Positions 18,623-27,308 of a stretch of 35,478 nt of DNA are shown one piece after another. The notes under the pieces were generated by a model that was given only the letters and a program-made list of their open reading frames with translations, searched no databases and was not told the origin of the DNA. How positions within the stretch are numbered: the first letter of the stretch is position 1; each line of letters begins with the position of its first letter. This DNA is from Candidatus Bathyarchaeota archaeon (GTDB lineage Archaea; Thermoproteota; Bathyarchaeia; 40CM-2-53-6), in assembly GCA_005883075.1 (NCBI GenBank), contig VBAX01000067.1, positions 1,596 to 37,073 on the forward strand, read 5' to 3'. The translations under genes and the position numbers were made by a program.

Positions 18623-21600
18623 CTAGGCGAATATTTCCTGGTCGCCTTGTTTACGCCTGAGATATCCCTTCTTCCAGGCAAACGCGACGAGCCCTATTGC
18701 GCCGATCGCCCCGGTAGCCGAGACCAAAGTTTGACTCTTCGAGGATAACCAAGATGGTTTTACCTCAAAAGTGTGCAAGGCGGTGCCGAGCGCGGAGTTG
18801 GGACCTTGTGCGGTTGCCAAGAGCGCGTAGGTGCCTATCGGACCAGTTGTCGGAACGGCGTAGACGGCCATGAACAGGCCTCCGGAGACTCCCTTAACAG
18901 TGAGTGAAACGTTCGATCCGTCAGGCTTGATCAGTGTCAAATGAATCTGGATGCTCGGAGCCTGAATAGCCAGTCCGTTTTGGAAGATTAGAACATACAC
19001 TGTTGCGGTGTCTCCGGGGAAGTATATCGTGCCAGTGTCAATCGAGACAGTTAGCGGCGTGGGCTCGGCGAGGACCTGGAACGGAGCTGTCGCGTTAACT
19101 CCGGTGACCAAGCCTAGGGCTTTGATGAGGTGTGGTCCTGGTTGTGCGTGCGGCACGTTGAATGTGAAGACGAAAGAGCTGTTTGATGCGAATGCCTCTC
19201 CGAGGAATTGGTCGTCGAAGGTTACCCAGAACGCCTGGTTCTGCGGGTAATATCCGGGTTGGAACAAGATGAAACCAGACCCGTTGATTTGGACCTTGGT
19301 TCCCACAGGTCCGCTAGGCGGTGTCACCCTCAAAACTGGCGGTGGAAAAACGACCAATGTTGAAGTGGTCAAGTGGATAAGTGAACCGCTTCTGCCCGTC
19401 ACGGTAAGAGTGTAATTCCTAGGAGGCGTATTTGGTCCGGTAAGGATGATCACGGATGTATAGCTGCCTCCGTAAATTGTGAGGATGGTGTCACGAAGAG
19501 AGACCCGAGGACCGTTAGGAACTAGTGGCGAGATCGAGACGCTGAGTGTTACGTTGAACGGCGGTAACGGCCCAGTACAGCAAGGAGATCGTTCTACATT
19601 AACACCCAGAAGTCCGGTAAATCCCGCGAGTACCTGGATTGTCGGTGGATATGTTTGGATTGTGAAGTCTGGGGGGCCGACCACGGTTACACTCACGATG
19701 TCCAAACCAGACAGGAATCCATTGGACCCTACAACGAAAACAAGGTAGGTGCCGGGTGGCGTTGTGGAGTACGGTTTTATGAGCATCGTTGAAAAGAAGT
19801 ACTTTCCAGGAAATATTGCCACGTTGGTCGGGGCAAATGATATGTTGAATGCCGAATTTGGCGCAGGCGCAGGTGAGCCTGTGTTTTGAGGTGACGATAA
19901 AGTGACTGTTGTGTTTAGATTCGAGGTGATTAGAGCAACCAGAACTGTTGTGCTTGAACCCGAAGTTATTGTGATCTGATGCGGTGATACGCTCAGGGCA
20001 AAGTTAGGTGCCAAGACTCTTACGGTTGCGGTTACATTATGAGATAGGATTCCTGCCGTTCCTATTATGATGACCCCATAATCACCTGGAAGAATGGTAG
20101 ATGATGCTGTTATGCTCATTGAAGAAAATGCGGACGTTGCTGGCCCTAAGGTCAGAATTGAGGGATTGAACGACAACGTCAAGCCTTGCGGCGAAATCGC
20201 GGAAAGAGAGACAGCGCCGGTCAGGCCGAAGCTAGTAGCCTGTATCCCGTCGGAATAGGTGAAGTTCTGTCCAGGGTTTATTGACACGAAACCTGGACCG
20301 GATAATGTGAAGTCATTGGGTGGTTTCGACGGAATGACTGTCAGGAGGATTGTCTTTGACCATTTGAGTCCGTTGCTGTCGGTGATCCTGAGAGTTACAG
20401 AGTATTTTCCGGCGAATTGATAGAGGTATGCTGTCGTGCTATTAGCACCTGAATCTCGGACCGGCAGGGGACTAAATGTGTCGCCGAACGTCCAAAAGTA
20501 ATCCGTGATTACGGCACCTGGCGATGGAAGGCTAGCGTTGCCATGAAGTGTTATGACTTGATTGGCGGTCGGATTTAGTGGCGACCAGGTGAAATCGGCC
20601 TTGGGCGGCGTGCACGGGGAGCCATTGCAACTAAGGCTGGTGTAATATCCATCATGAACTGTGGCAGGAATCGACGACCCCGCAAGTGCCAAGGAGTACT
20701 GTTTGATCTGAATCTGGCTGAAATTCGGGGCAGTCGTGTTAACGCTGAGAGTTAGAAAGAAAATGTTTCCCTGGGTACTGTTGGCTGTCGCCCCTCCTAG
20801 AATCGTCTGGGCGAATGACACCACACCAGGCCCGTCATCGGGCCCGCAGAGGCCATTTTGTCCAGCAATGGCTGAGATACCGTCCAGACAGTCCCGGACC
20901 AGGGCGGTCGGATAGATTGTTTGGGAAAGTACGTTTGTCGAATAGTTTAGGTTTGACGCATGCAATACGTGGTAGTCATATTCGATCGTGACTGCGACTC
21001 CATTGATTGAGGGAGATCCTGTCAAATTAACCGCGATGGTTATTGTCTTTGACGCGCGGGCCAGATCGATGGTAGCATAAGGGTCAACGGCTACGACCGT
21101 TCCCTGACCAACAGGGACGACAATAACACTGACCGAAGCAGAATGGGAATGGCCACCGCCACTGCCCGTTATGGTTACGGTGTAGGTTCCGATCGACCCG
21201 GCGCACGAGAGGATGCTTGTTCCTGAAATCGTGAAGTTCAGCGAGATTATGGTTGAACTGAGGCTACATGACAATCCTGAAACTGGTGTCACTGCGAATG
21301 AGAGAGCGACTGGTCCAGCAAAACCGTTTAAGGAAATCACAGTAATGGTGGAGGTCATGCCATAGCCAGGGGCGGCGGATAGTGTTGACGGGTTTGCGCT
21401 TATCTGGAAATCGGAGGCAGATCCAACCCCCACGGTGAGCATGGCTGCATGGGCTCTTGTGAAGCCGTTGAGGGTGGTGTTGCTGTTAATCATCAGCGTG
21501 AACGTCCCCGAGGGCGTGCTTGCCGTCGTGGTCACTGTGAGAATGGACGTTCCGGTGCCTCCAGAAATTGTATAGGTACTAAGTGATGCGCCAATCCCGG

Positions 21601-22681
21601 CAGAACTGGCAGTTGCAGGAATTGCTACGCCGAGCCTCACCAAGCCGCTGAAGCCGGCCTTCGGCGCGACGATGACAGCAACAGGTTTGACGCCGGGGGC
21701 AAGTATCGAGATCGTGGTTTGGTTCAATCCTAGACTATAGTCGGTGATAGCGAGCTGTAGGGAGAAGGCTGCGGACAGAGAGCTCGTGGTAAAAGTGACC
21801 ATGTCCTGAGTCTGGTATGTGGCTGTAACGGTTGCAATGTACACTCCAGCTGGCACGTTGGTAGGCACGGTCCCGGTCTGTGTGAATGTCTGTTGAGACA
21901 CGCCGGTTAGGTCGATAAAGGGAGCTGACAACGATACTGTCGGACGAATACCTGTTCCGTTGATGGTTGCGGCCAAGTTTAGTTGTGCAGTGCTCGTCGT
22001 GTTGAACCCGTTTTGAGACATTGCCGAGAATGTTGTTGTGGGGAGTGAGTGGGTTGGTGCGCCGGCGAGTGATGATCCCAGACTGGCTGCAGTCGTTGAA
22101 AGGGTGGCATACGCGAGGACAGTCGTGTCACTGTTGTCGAATCCTCCTGTCTGAGTAGACTCAGGAACCGGAGTGACTGTACCGTTTGATAAGGCTACAC
22201 AGAGGTTCCCGTTGCTTGAGCTTCTCGGGTCGCAGCCGTTCTGGTAACCTATCGTGACTCCGCCGGGCGCAGTGGTACCAATGATGCTAAAGATCGCAGT
22301 GAATAACAAGCCTGTTGCCCCAGGAGGAGAGAGAAAACCAAAAGGACCTACAACCGCGAGGTGCACGGTAGAGGGGTTGTCTGCGGACGGGCAACTTGCT
22401 CCAGTGATCAAGACGCCCCCAATACACTCTGTCAGTCTGATTGAGCCGGTGGGCATTATGCTCCCAGTCAGATCTGCCCCGTAAGGCTTCACCTTAGAAA
22501 CATCGCTCGAGTTGAGAGCAATATCGAACCCTATCAATCGAGCAGTATTATTGATCATACTCGGGATCCTTACCAAACTATTCGGTGTAGTCAGCGGCCC
22601 GCTGAAGGGTAACTTGCGCGATGCAGACAGTTCCCGTGATCGCCCCTTCCGCCCGAAATGGGAGTGCTTGAAGCATTGCAA
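18623..22681 (-). CDS. Giant cell-surface protein with cohesin-like, PKD and Ig-like segments and a C-terminal TM anchor; 5' end frameshifted
   Basis: PKD-like ADFTWSPLNPTANQVITLHGNAS...YFWTFGD...YQFAGKYSVTLRITDSNG; cohesin-like VDPYATIDLARASKTITIAVNLTG; C-terminal TM plus KKGYLRRKQ. Confidence 0.85.
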   Translation of the reverse strand: MQCFKHSHFGRKGRSRELSASRKLPFSGPLTTPNSLVRIPSMINNTARLIGFDIALNSSDVSKVKPYGADLTGSIMPTGSIRLTECIGGVLITGASCPSADNPSTVHLAVVGPFGFLSPPGATGLLFTAIFSIIGTTAPGGVTIGYQNGCDPRSSSNGNLCVALSNGTVTPVPESTQTGGFDNSDTTVLAYATLSTTAASLGSSLAGAPTHSLPTTTFSAMSQNGFNTTSTAQLNLAATINGTGIRPTVSLSAPFIDLTGVSQQTFTQTGTVPTNVPAGVYIATVTATYQTQDMVTFTTSSLSAAFSLQLAITDYSLGLNQTTISILAPGVKPVAVIVAPKAGFSGLVRLGVAIPATASSAGIGASLSTYTISGGTGTSILTVTTTASTPSGTFTLMINSNTTLNGFTRAHAAMLTVGVGSASDFQISANPSTLSAAPGYGMTSTITVISLNGFAGPVALSFAVTPVSGLSCSLSSTIISLNFTISGTSILSCAGSIGTYTVTITGSGGGHSHSASVSVIVVPVGQGTVVAVDPYATIDLARASKTITIAVNLTGSPSINGVAVTIEYDYHVLHASNLNYSTNVLSQTIYPTALVRDCLDGISAIAGQNGLCGPDDGPGVVSFAQTILGGATANSTQGNIFFLTLSVNTTAPNFSQIQIKQYSLALAGSSIPATVHDGYYTSLSCNGSPCTPPKADFTWSPLNPTANQVITLHGNASLPSPGAVITDYFWTFGDTFSPLPVRDSGANSTTAYLYQFAGKYSVTLRITDSNGLKWSKTILLTVIPSKPPNDFTLSGPGFVSINPGQNFTYSDGIQATSFGLTGAVSLSAISPQGLTLSFNPSILTLGPATSAFSSMSITASSTILPGDYGVIIIGTAGILSHNVTATVRVLAPNFALSVSPHQITITSGSSTTVLVALITSNLNTTVTLSSPQNTGSPAPAPNSAFNISFAPTNVAIFPGKYFFSTMLIKPYSTTPPGTYLVFVVGSNGFLSGLDIVSVTVVGPPDFTIQTYPPTIQVLAGFTGLLGVNVERSPCCTGPLPPFNVTLSVSISPLVPNGPRVSLRDTILTIYGGSYTSVIILTGPNTPPRNYTLTVTGRSGSLIHLTTSTLVVFPPPVLRVTPPSGPVGTKVQINGSGFILFQPGYYPQNQAFWVTFDDQFLGEAFASNSSFVFTFNVPHAQPGPHLIKALGLVTGVNATAPFQVLAEPTPLTVSIDTGTIYFPGDTATVYVLIFQNGLAIQAPSIQIHLTLIKPDGSNVSLTVKGVSGGLFMAVYAVPTTGPIGTYALLATAQGPNSALGTALHTFEVKPSWLSSKSQTLVSATGAIGAIGLVAFAWKKGYLRRKQGDQEIFA

Positions 22682-22739
22682 GGACGGCTAAAGTAGCGAT
22701 AATCGAGCCCAGTATCCTTCGTTTATGAAAAGCCCTCAA
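22578..22739 (-). other. Signal-peptide-encoding 5' part of the giant surface protein, in a different frame
   Basis: TTG start: MRAFHKRRILGSIIATLAVLAMLQALPFRAEGAITGTVCIAQVTLQRAADYTE*; offset by one nt from the 18623-22681 frame. Confidence 0.65.
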
Positions 22740-22973
22740 ACCAACTGATTCCAAGTTAGTCTTCTTTCGGTCAAGAGTTAAGCTTTCCGCCTGCCGTCCT
22801 AATCTTTCTCGCTATATCACGAGCATCCTCTGGAAATAGAGAGCCATGACGGTACGCGGGTGGAATCTGCCGCAAAACTTCTGATAGCTTGCCGATGGCG
22901 GCGCGAGAGTTGGGAAGAGGACTCGTTCACTCAGCCGGTCCATCGCCCCTTTGGCGCAGCCTCTGAAGCTGTC

Positions 22974-23273
22974 TCAGTTTCTTCGCTTCCTGGGCTTGCG
23001 GGGAGTTTGGAAACGATCAGATGTGTAGTTCGGGTAAACTACGCCCATCAACGGGAGTCTCTCCGTTGACAAGGGAGGAAAGGGCGGGATTCCCTTGATC
23101 TTGTCATTCTCTGCGGGTTCTTCAGGGGTCGAATCGTCATACGGAACGACCTTGAGGGTCCAAGAATCGCTGAGAACCCTGTAGCCGTCGAGACCTTCAT
23201 GATCAAGGAACTTGTGAAGAAGCAACTTGACATCTCGACCCTTCTCATCCTCGACCTCAATCCTTGTTGCCAT
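22974..23273 (-). CDS. Hypothetical small protein
   Basis: MATRIEVEDEKGRDVKLLLHKFLDHEGLDGYRVLSDSWTLKVVPYDD has protein-like composition; overlaps other short ORFs. Confidence 0.4.
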   Translation of the reverse strand: MATRIEVEDEKGRDVKLLLHKFLDHEGLDGYRVLSDSWTLKVVPYDDSTPEEPAENDKIKGIPPFPPLSTERLPLMGVVYPNYTSDRFQTPRKPRKRRN

Positions 23274-23489
23274 CTACCTTGATCCGCGCCTGGAATCTTC
23301 GACTGAAGGAACTTGGTTGTAGCTCCCGCTTCCCCGGGTAGCATCTTCAACTCTACAATTACCATATAACTACCTAGACAATTCAGGGTCTATCGTCGCA
23401 TTTTAGCCTGTTCAAGATAGGAAAAGGAGGACGGTACTCATAGAACAGCGAAAAGAAGGAATAAATTGTCGCGGCCTAGTCTGGCCTAG

Positions 23490-24710
23490 ATGGGCAAACG
23501 GTTGTCGGTGGCGGTTCAGGGATTCCACCCCTCAAGCTTCCTGTCCGAAGAGACGGCAAGACTCCGCGAACTCGTCCAAGAAAAGAAAATCATCTCAGCT
23601 ATATCAGGCGGCGTCGACAGCACCGTCGCAACCATGGTCGCGAGAGAAGCTCTCGGCGACAAACTACTACCGATCATGATAGACACAGGCTTTCTCCGGG
23701 CTGGGGAACCTGAACGGGTCAAAGAAAGACTCGCAACGTCTCCAACCTCTCTAACGGTGCGTCTTGTCCACGCCAGTGGTCGATTCCTTGCCTCAGTCAA
23801 AGGAGAAACAACCGCCGAGGAAAAGCGAAAGAAATTCCGACAAACATTCTACCAAATCCTCAAAGAAGAAGCCGAGAAAGAAGGTTGCGAATTCATCCTA
23901 CAGGGCACCATTGCTCCTGACTGGATCGAGACCCAGGGTGGGATCAAGACGCAGCACAACATTCTAGAGCAGGTTGGTATAGATCCCGCAACAACCTATG
24001 GCTTCAAGATCATCGAGCCTCTAGCCGACCTCTACAAGGACCAGGTGCGAACGCTCGGGCGTCACCTTAACCTTTCAAATGAACTCTCTGAGAGGCAACC
24101 CTTCCCAGGGCCAGGACTCCTCGTCCGATGCATCGGAAACGTGACCAAGGAAAAGATCCGTGTGCTCAAAGAAGCGACAAAGATGGTCGAGACAAGCCTT
24201 GCTCCTTTCAACTACGAGCAGTACTTTGCAGCGGTAATAGAGAACAGGTTCGCTAAGGACCCCTCGCTCGAGACTGTCTCAGAAACTGCGAGTGAGGCAC
24301 TTGGACTTCCGGAGTCCGAGGTCCACACGGAGGTCTTTGAGGACAGGGTGACGGGGGTGAAAGGGGACCAGAGATGCTATGGGTTGCTGGCCGGCGTCAA
24401 GCTCTCAGAAGAATCGCGCGAGACCTATGGCTGGCTCCAAGATAGGCTTCGCCAGCTTCAGGCGGGAATAGTGGAAAAGTTCCCGGATATCACTAGAGTA
24501 GCATTGCTCGTCAAGGAACGAAGAGGCGGGGGACCCTTATCCATTCTCGTCAGGGCGGTTTCAACCAGGGATTTCATGACTGCTGCAGTGTCCCCTGTGC
24601 CATGGAAGATCCTCAAAGACATCGGCCAGCAAATCCTGAAGGAAGAGAGCGTTAGCCGGGTTTACTACGACATCACACCGAAACCACCTGGAACCGTCGA
24701 GTTCGAATAA
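23490..24710 (+). CDS. guaAB: GMP synthase, ATP-pyrophosphatase subunit (archaeal split form)
   Basis: PP-loop SGGVDST, PFPGPGLLVRCIG, and C-terminus VYYDITPKPPGTVEFE. Confidence 0.94.
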   Translation: MGKRLSVAVQGFHPSSFLSEETARLRELVQEKKIISAISGGVDSTVATMVAREALGDKLLPIMIDTGFLRAGEPERVKERLATSPTSLTVRLVHASGRFLASVKGETTAEEKRKKFRQTFYQILKEEAEKEGCEFILQGTIAPDWIETQGGIKTQHNILEQVGIDPATTYGFKIIEPLADLYKDQVRTLGRHLNLSNELSERQPFPGPGLLVRCIGNVTKEKIRVLKEATKMVETSLAPFNYEQYFAAVIENRFAKDPSLETVSETASEALGLPESEVHTEVFEDRVTGVKGDQRCYGLLAGVKLSEESRETYGWLQDRLRQLQAGIVEKFPDITRVALLVKERRGGGPLSILVRAVSTRDFMTAAVSPVPWKILKDIGQQILKEESVSRVYYDITPKPPGTVEFE

Positions 24711-24713
24711 GAC

Positions 24714-25310
24714 ATGACGATAATACCAGTCGTATACGTCAAAGGTCAGTACAATCACCTGATCGTTCGAAACCTCAAGGAACTAGGGGTAGAATCCAAG
24801 CTACTGCCACCATCTGTCCCTCTCGAACAGCTCGAATCGATGAACCCGGACGCGCTGGTAATGGGGGGAGGCCCGCAAAGCGTAAGATCTCCCAACCAAC
24901 TGACTGGCGAGCTTGCGGATGCAGCCCGGTTAATCAGACAAGTTAAACTGCCCATGCTCTGTATCTGCGTCACTCACCAGCTACTCGCCACAGCTTTTGG
25001 TGGAGTCACCGAAGCCGCACAGAAACCAGAGTTTGGTCCGGTAGAAATTTCGGTCATTGACGAAGGACGAATTCTTGAAGGATTAAAGCCAAGTTTCACC
25101 GCGTGGGAGTCTCACAACGATGAGGTGGTAAAGGCACCAGAAGGTTTCCACGTGCTTGCCAAGTCAGACAACTGCGCAATTGAAGCCATGCGACATGACG
25201 ACAGAGACGTATTTGGAGTCCAGTTCCACCCGGAAGTCTCTCACACACTGAAAGGCGTGGACTTGTTCAGGAACTTCCTACATATCGTCGAAGAACATAA
25301 GCGAACATAG
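24714..25310 (+). CDS. guaAA: GMP synthase, glutamine amidotransferase subunit
   Basis: Class I GATase with VMGGGPQSV, CICVTHQLLATAFGG and VQFHPEVSHT; immediately downstream of the ATPase subunit. Confidence 0.9.
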   Translation: MTIIPVVYVKGQYNHLIVRNLKELGVESKLLPPSVPLEQLESMNPDALVMGGGPQSVRSPNQLTGELADAARLIRQVKLPMLCICVTHQLLATAFGGVTEAAQKPEFGPVEISVIDEGRILEGLKPSFTAWESHNDEVVKAPEGFHVLAKSDNCAIEAMRHDDRDVFGVQFHPEVSHTLKGVDLFRNFLHIVEEHKRT

Positions 25311-25408
25311 CTCCTCTGCTCGCTGACAATCATTCGAAGGGACAAGCGAGCGCCCAATTTCACCGGGTTCTGAGATGGGAGTCTTCTCTGGATTCTCCCA
25401 AGTAACGA

Positions 25409-26884
25409 CTACACAGTAGTTAGTGGCCAAGTAGGTCGTTTCTGACGGTCAGAGATTTCCTGCGGAGAAGAGACTGTCTCAGCCCACTCTACGACAAAGT
25501 CAACCAGCTGGTGGCGGAGCTCTTCGCCCTTAGACTGAGACCGTCTAAGGGTCCTAATATTATCGGCGAGTTGAATCGAACCCAACACATCCTTCGTCCA
25601 TTTCTCAAAATCCCTCCGTCCAATATGGTACTCCAGAGATTCTAATGGCACGATTTTGAGGGCTTCCAGGAATTCTCCAATTGAGGAGGCGAGTATTCCC
25701 GAATATAGTCCAAGACCAGTGTCAAAGTAGAATGACTTGTCCCTTGGAACCGCCATGATCCCATCTACGGTAGCGTCCGCTTCAACCCTGGTATTAGGCC
25801 ACAATCGACTCCCAGGCAGAATCTTTGCTCGGTCTCCGAGCGTGCAACCCTGCCCGATTATGGCACTATCAATGGTTACGTTGTCGCCCACAATCGCTCG
25901 CTCACCAATTATCGTTGATTTCACTGAACAATTACTTCCGATTTCCGTATGACGAAACGTAACCGTTTGATCCAAGAATGTCCCTGAGCGTATCTGGGAA
26001 TCTTCCTCCAAGACCGTTCCAGGCTGGATCTTAACATCATCTTCAATCTTGGCATCATTGTCGAACCATGACGGACCAGAAATCTGAACACGTTGACCCA
26101 TCCTGATGTTTCCCCTCACGAAAACCCGCGGTTTAGAATTGCCGAGTGCCCTTGAGTCGGTAGGAGGATCCTGATCTAGCTTGCCTAGGACCCAGCCAGC
26201 TCCTCTCAAATAGCCCTTGAGTTCTCCCACGTCCACCCAAAACGACTTGGAAGCGAACCCGAAGAGATGTTCACCTACTCGCATTAGGTAGGGGAATAGG
26301 TCCCGAGCAAAGTCCCACTTTTCATCCTCTATGTAATCGACGACATCGGGTTCGAGAATGTAGAAGCCAGTGCTCGCGAGGTTACTAAGCGCTGTGCCTG
26401 GTACCGGTTTTTCTAGAAACTTGACAATTTCCTCCCTCTTCCCCAGAACCGCGATTCCATAAAGGGACGGGTCTTCCACTTCAGTAAGAGCGATGGAAAC
26501 TTCTCCTCCCCTGTCCAAATGAAAGTGAACCATTTCGGTCAGGGAGATTTCGCTGATTGTGTCAGATTGGACGACCAGAAATGTTTCGTCCAGAAGATGA
26601 GCGGCCAGTTTCAGGCTTCCAGCGGTTCCGAATGCAACTCCTTCCGGTTCGACAACGTATGTGATTCTGACCCCGAACCGGGAGCCGTCTCCTAGATAGC
26701 CCATCAGTTGATCTTTGAGATAGCCAACGATGATGATAACGTCGTGAAATCCGTTCGAGGACAGATGGGAGAGTACGTAGTGGATTATTGGGTTGGGACC
26801 GAGTGGAAGCATTGGCTTAGGCCGGGTAAAGGTAAGAGGTCTTAGACGGGTTCCTTCGCCCCCGGCTAGAACAACAGCCTTCAA
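25409..26884 (-). CDS. Sugar-phosphate nucleotidyltransferase with left-handed beta-helix repeats and a C-terminal DUF5752-like domain
   Basis: MKAVVLAGGEGTRLRPLTFTRPKPMLPLG; hexapeptide repeats; C-terminal FYFDTGLG...EYHIGRRDFEKWTKDVLG...GEELRHQLVDFV. Confidence 0.9.
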   Translation of the reverse strand: MKAVVLAGGEGTRLRPLTFTRPKPMLPLGPNPIIHYVLSHLSSNGFHDVIIIVGYLKDQLMGYLGDGSRFGVRITYVVEPEGVAFGTAGSLKLAAHLLDETFLVVQSDTISEISLTEMVHFHLDRGGEVSIALTEVEDPSLYGIAVLGKREEIVKFLEKPVPGTALSNLASTGFYILEPDVVDYIEDEKWDFARDLFPYLMRVGEHLFGFASKSFWVDVGELKGYLRGAGWVLGKLDQDPPTDSRALGNSKPRVFVRGNIRMGQRVQISGPSWFDNDAKIEDDVKIQPGTVLEEDSQIRSGTFLDQTVTFRHTEIGSNCSVKSTIIGERAIVGDNVTIDSAIIGQGCTLGDRAKILPGSRLWPNTRVEADATVDGIMAVPRDKSFYFDTGLGLYSGILASSIGEFLEALKIVPLESLEYHIGRRDFEKWTKDVLGSIQLADNIRTLRRSQSKGEELRHQLVDFVVEWAETVSSPQEISDRQKRPTWPLTTV

Positions 26885-27308
26885 GGTTCACGCGAGTTCT
26901 AGGTCAACGATACCCGCATCCGGCCCCCACAAGAGACTGAAGCCAGTCACGTATAAAGTGCCTAGAAGGTGAAAAGAGGGAAGCTCTGACCGCAAATCTT
27001 CCGCTCCTAGTGCCAGCCTTGATATTACAATTCCAACAAGTCGTGACCCTGGGTTATTTGGAGAGTAGCCACCATGACAACGTAATCTCGACCAAAGAGA
27101 AGAGCGCTAAGCCCATGAGATAAGTGAAACCCGTGCTTGGGGATCGAAACCTAGTAGCGGCGACGCCGACCGAAGACCCATCATCGTTGGTATTGCAGGA
27201 GGAGTGCTAAAGAATGCTGATTGCCGGTGTTCCCTCGCTAGCAATGGTTGCGATACCTAACCCCTTTAAGTTTCCCAGACTGGACCCTCGTGAAGAAAGG
27301 CACTGCAG

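Noticed and set aside
23048-23365. 105-aa minus-strand ORF overlapping 22974-23273
   Set aside because: Overlaps a more protein-like ORF out of frame; composition rich in Arg/Ser/Phe and no recognisable motif.
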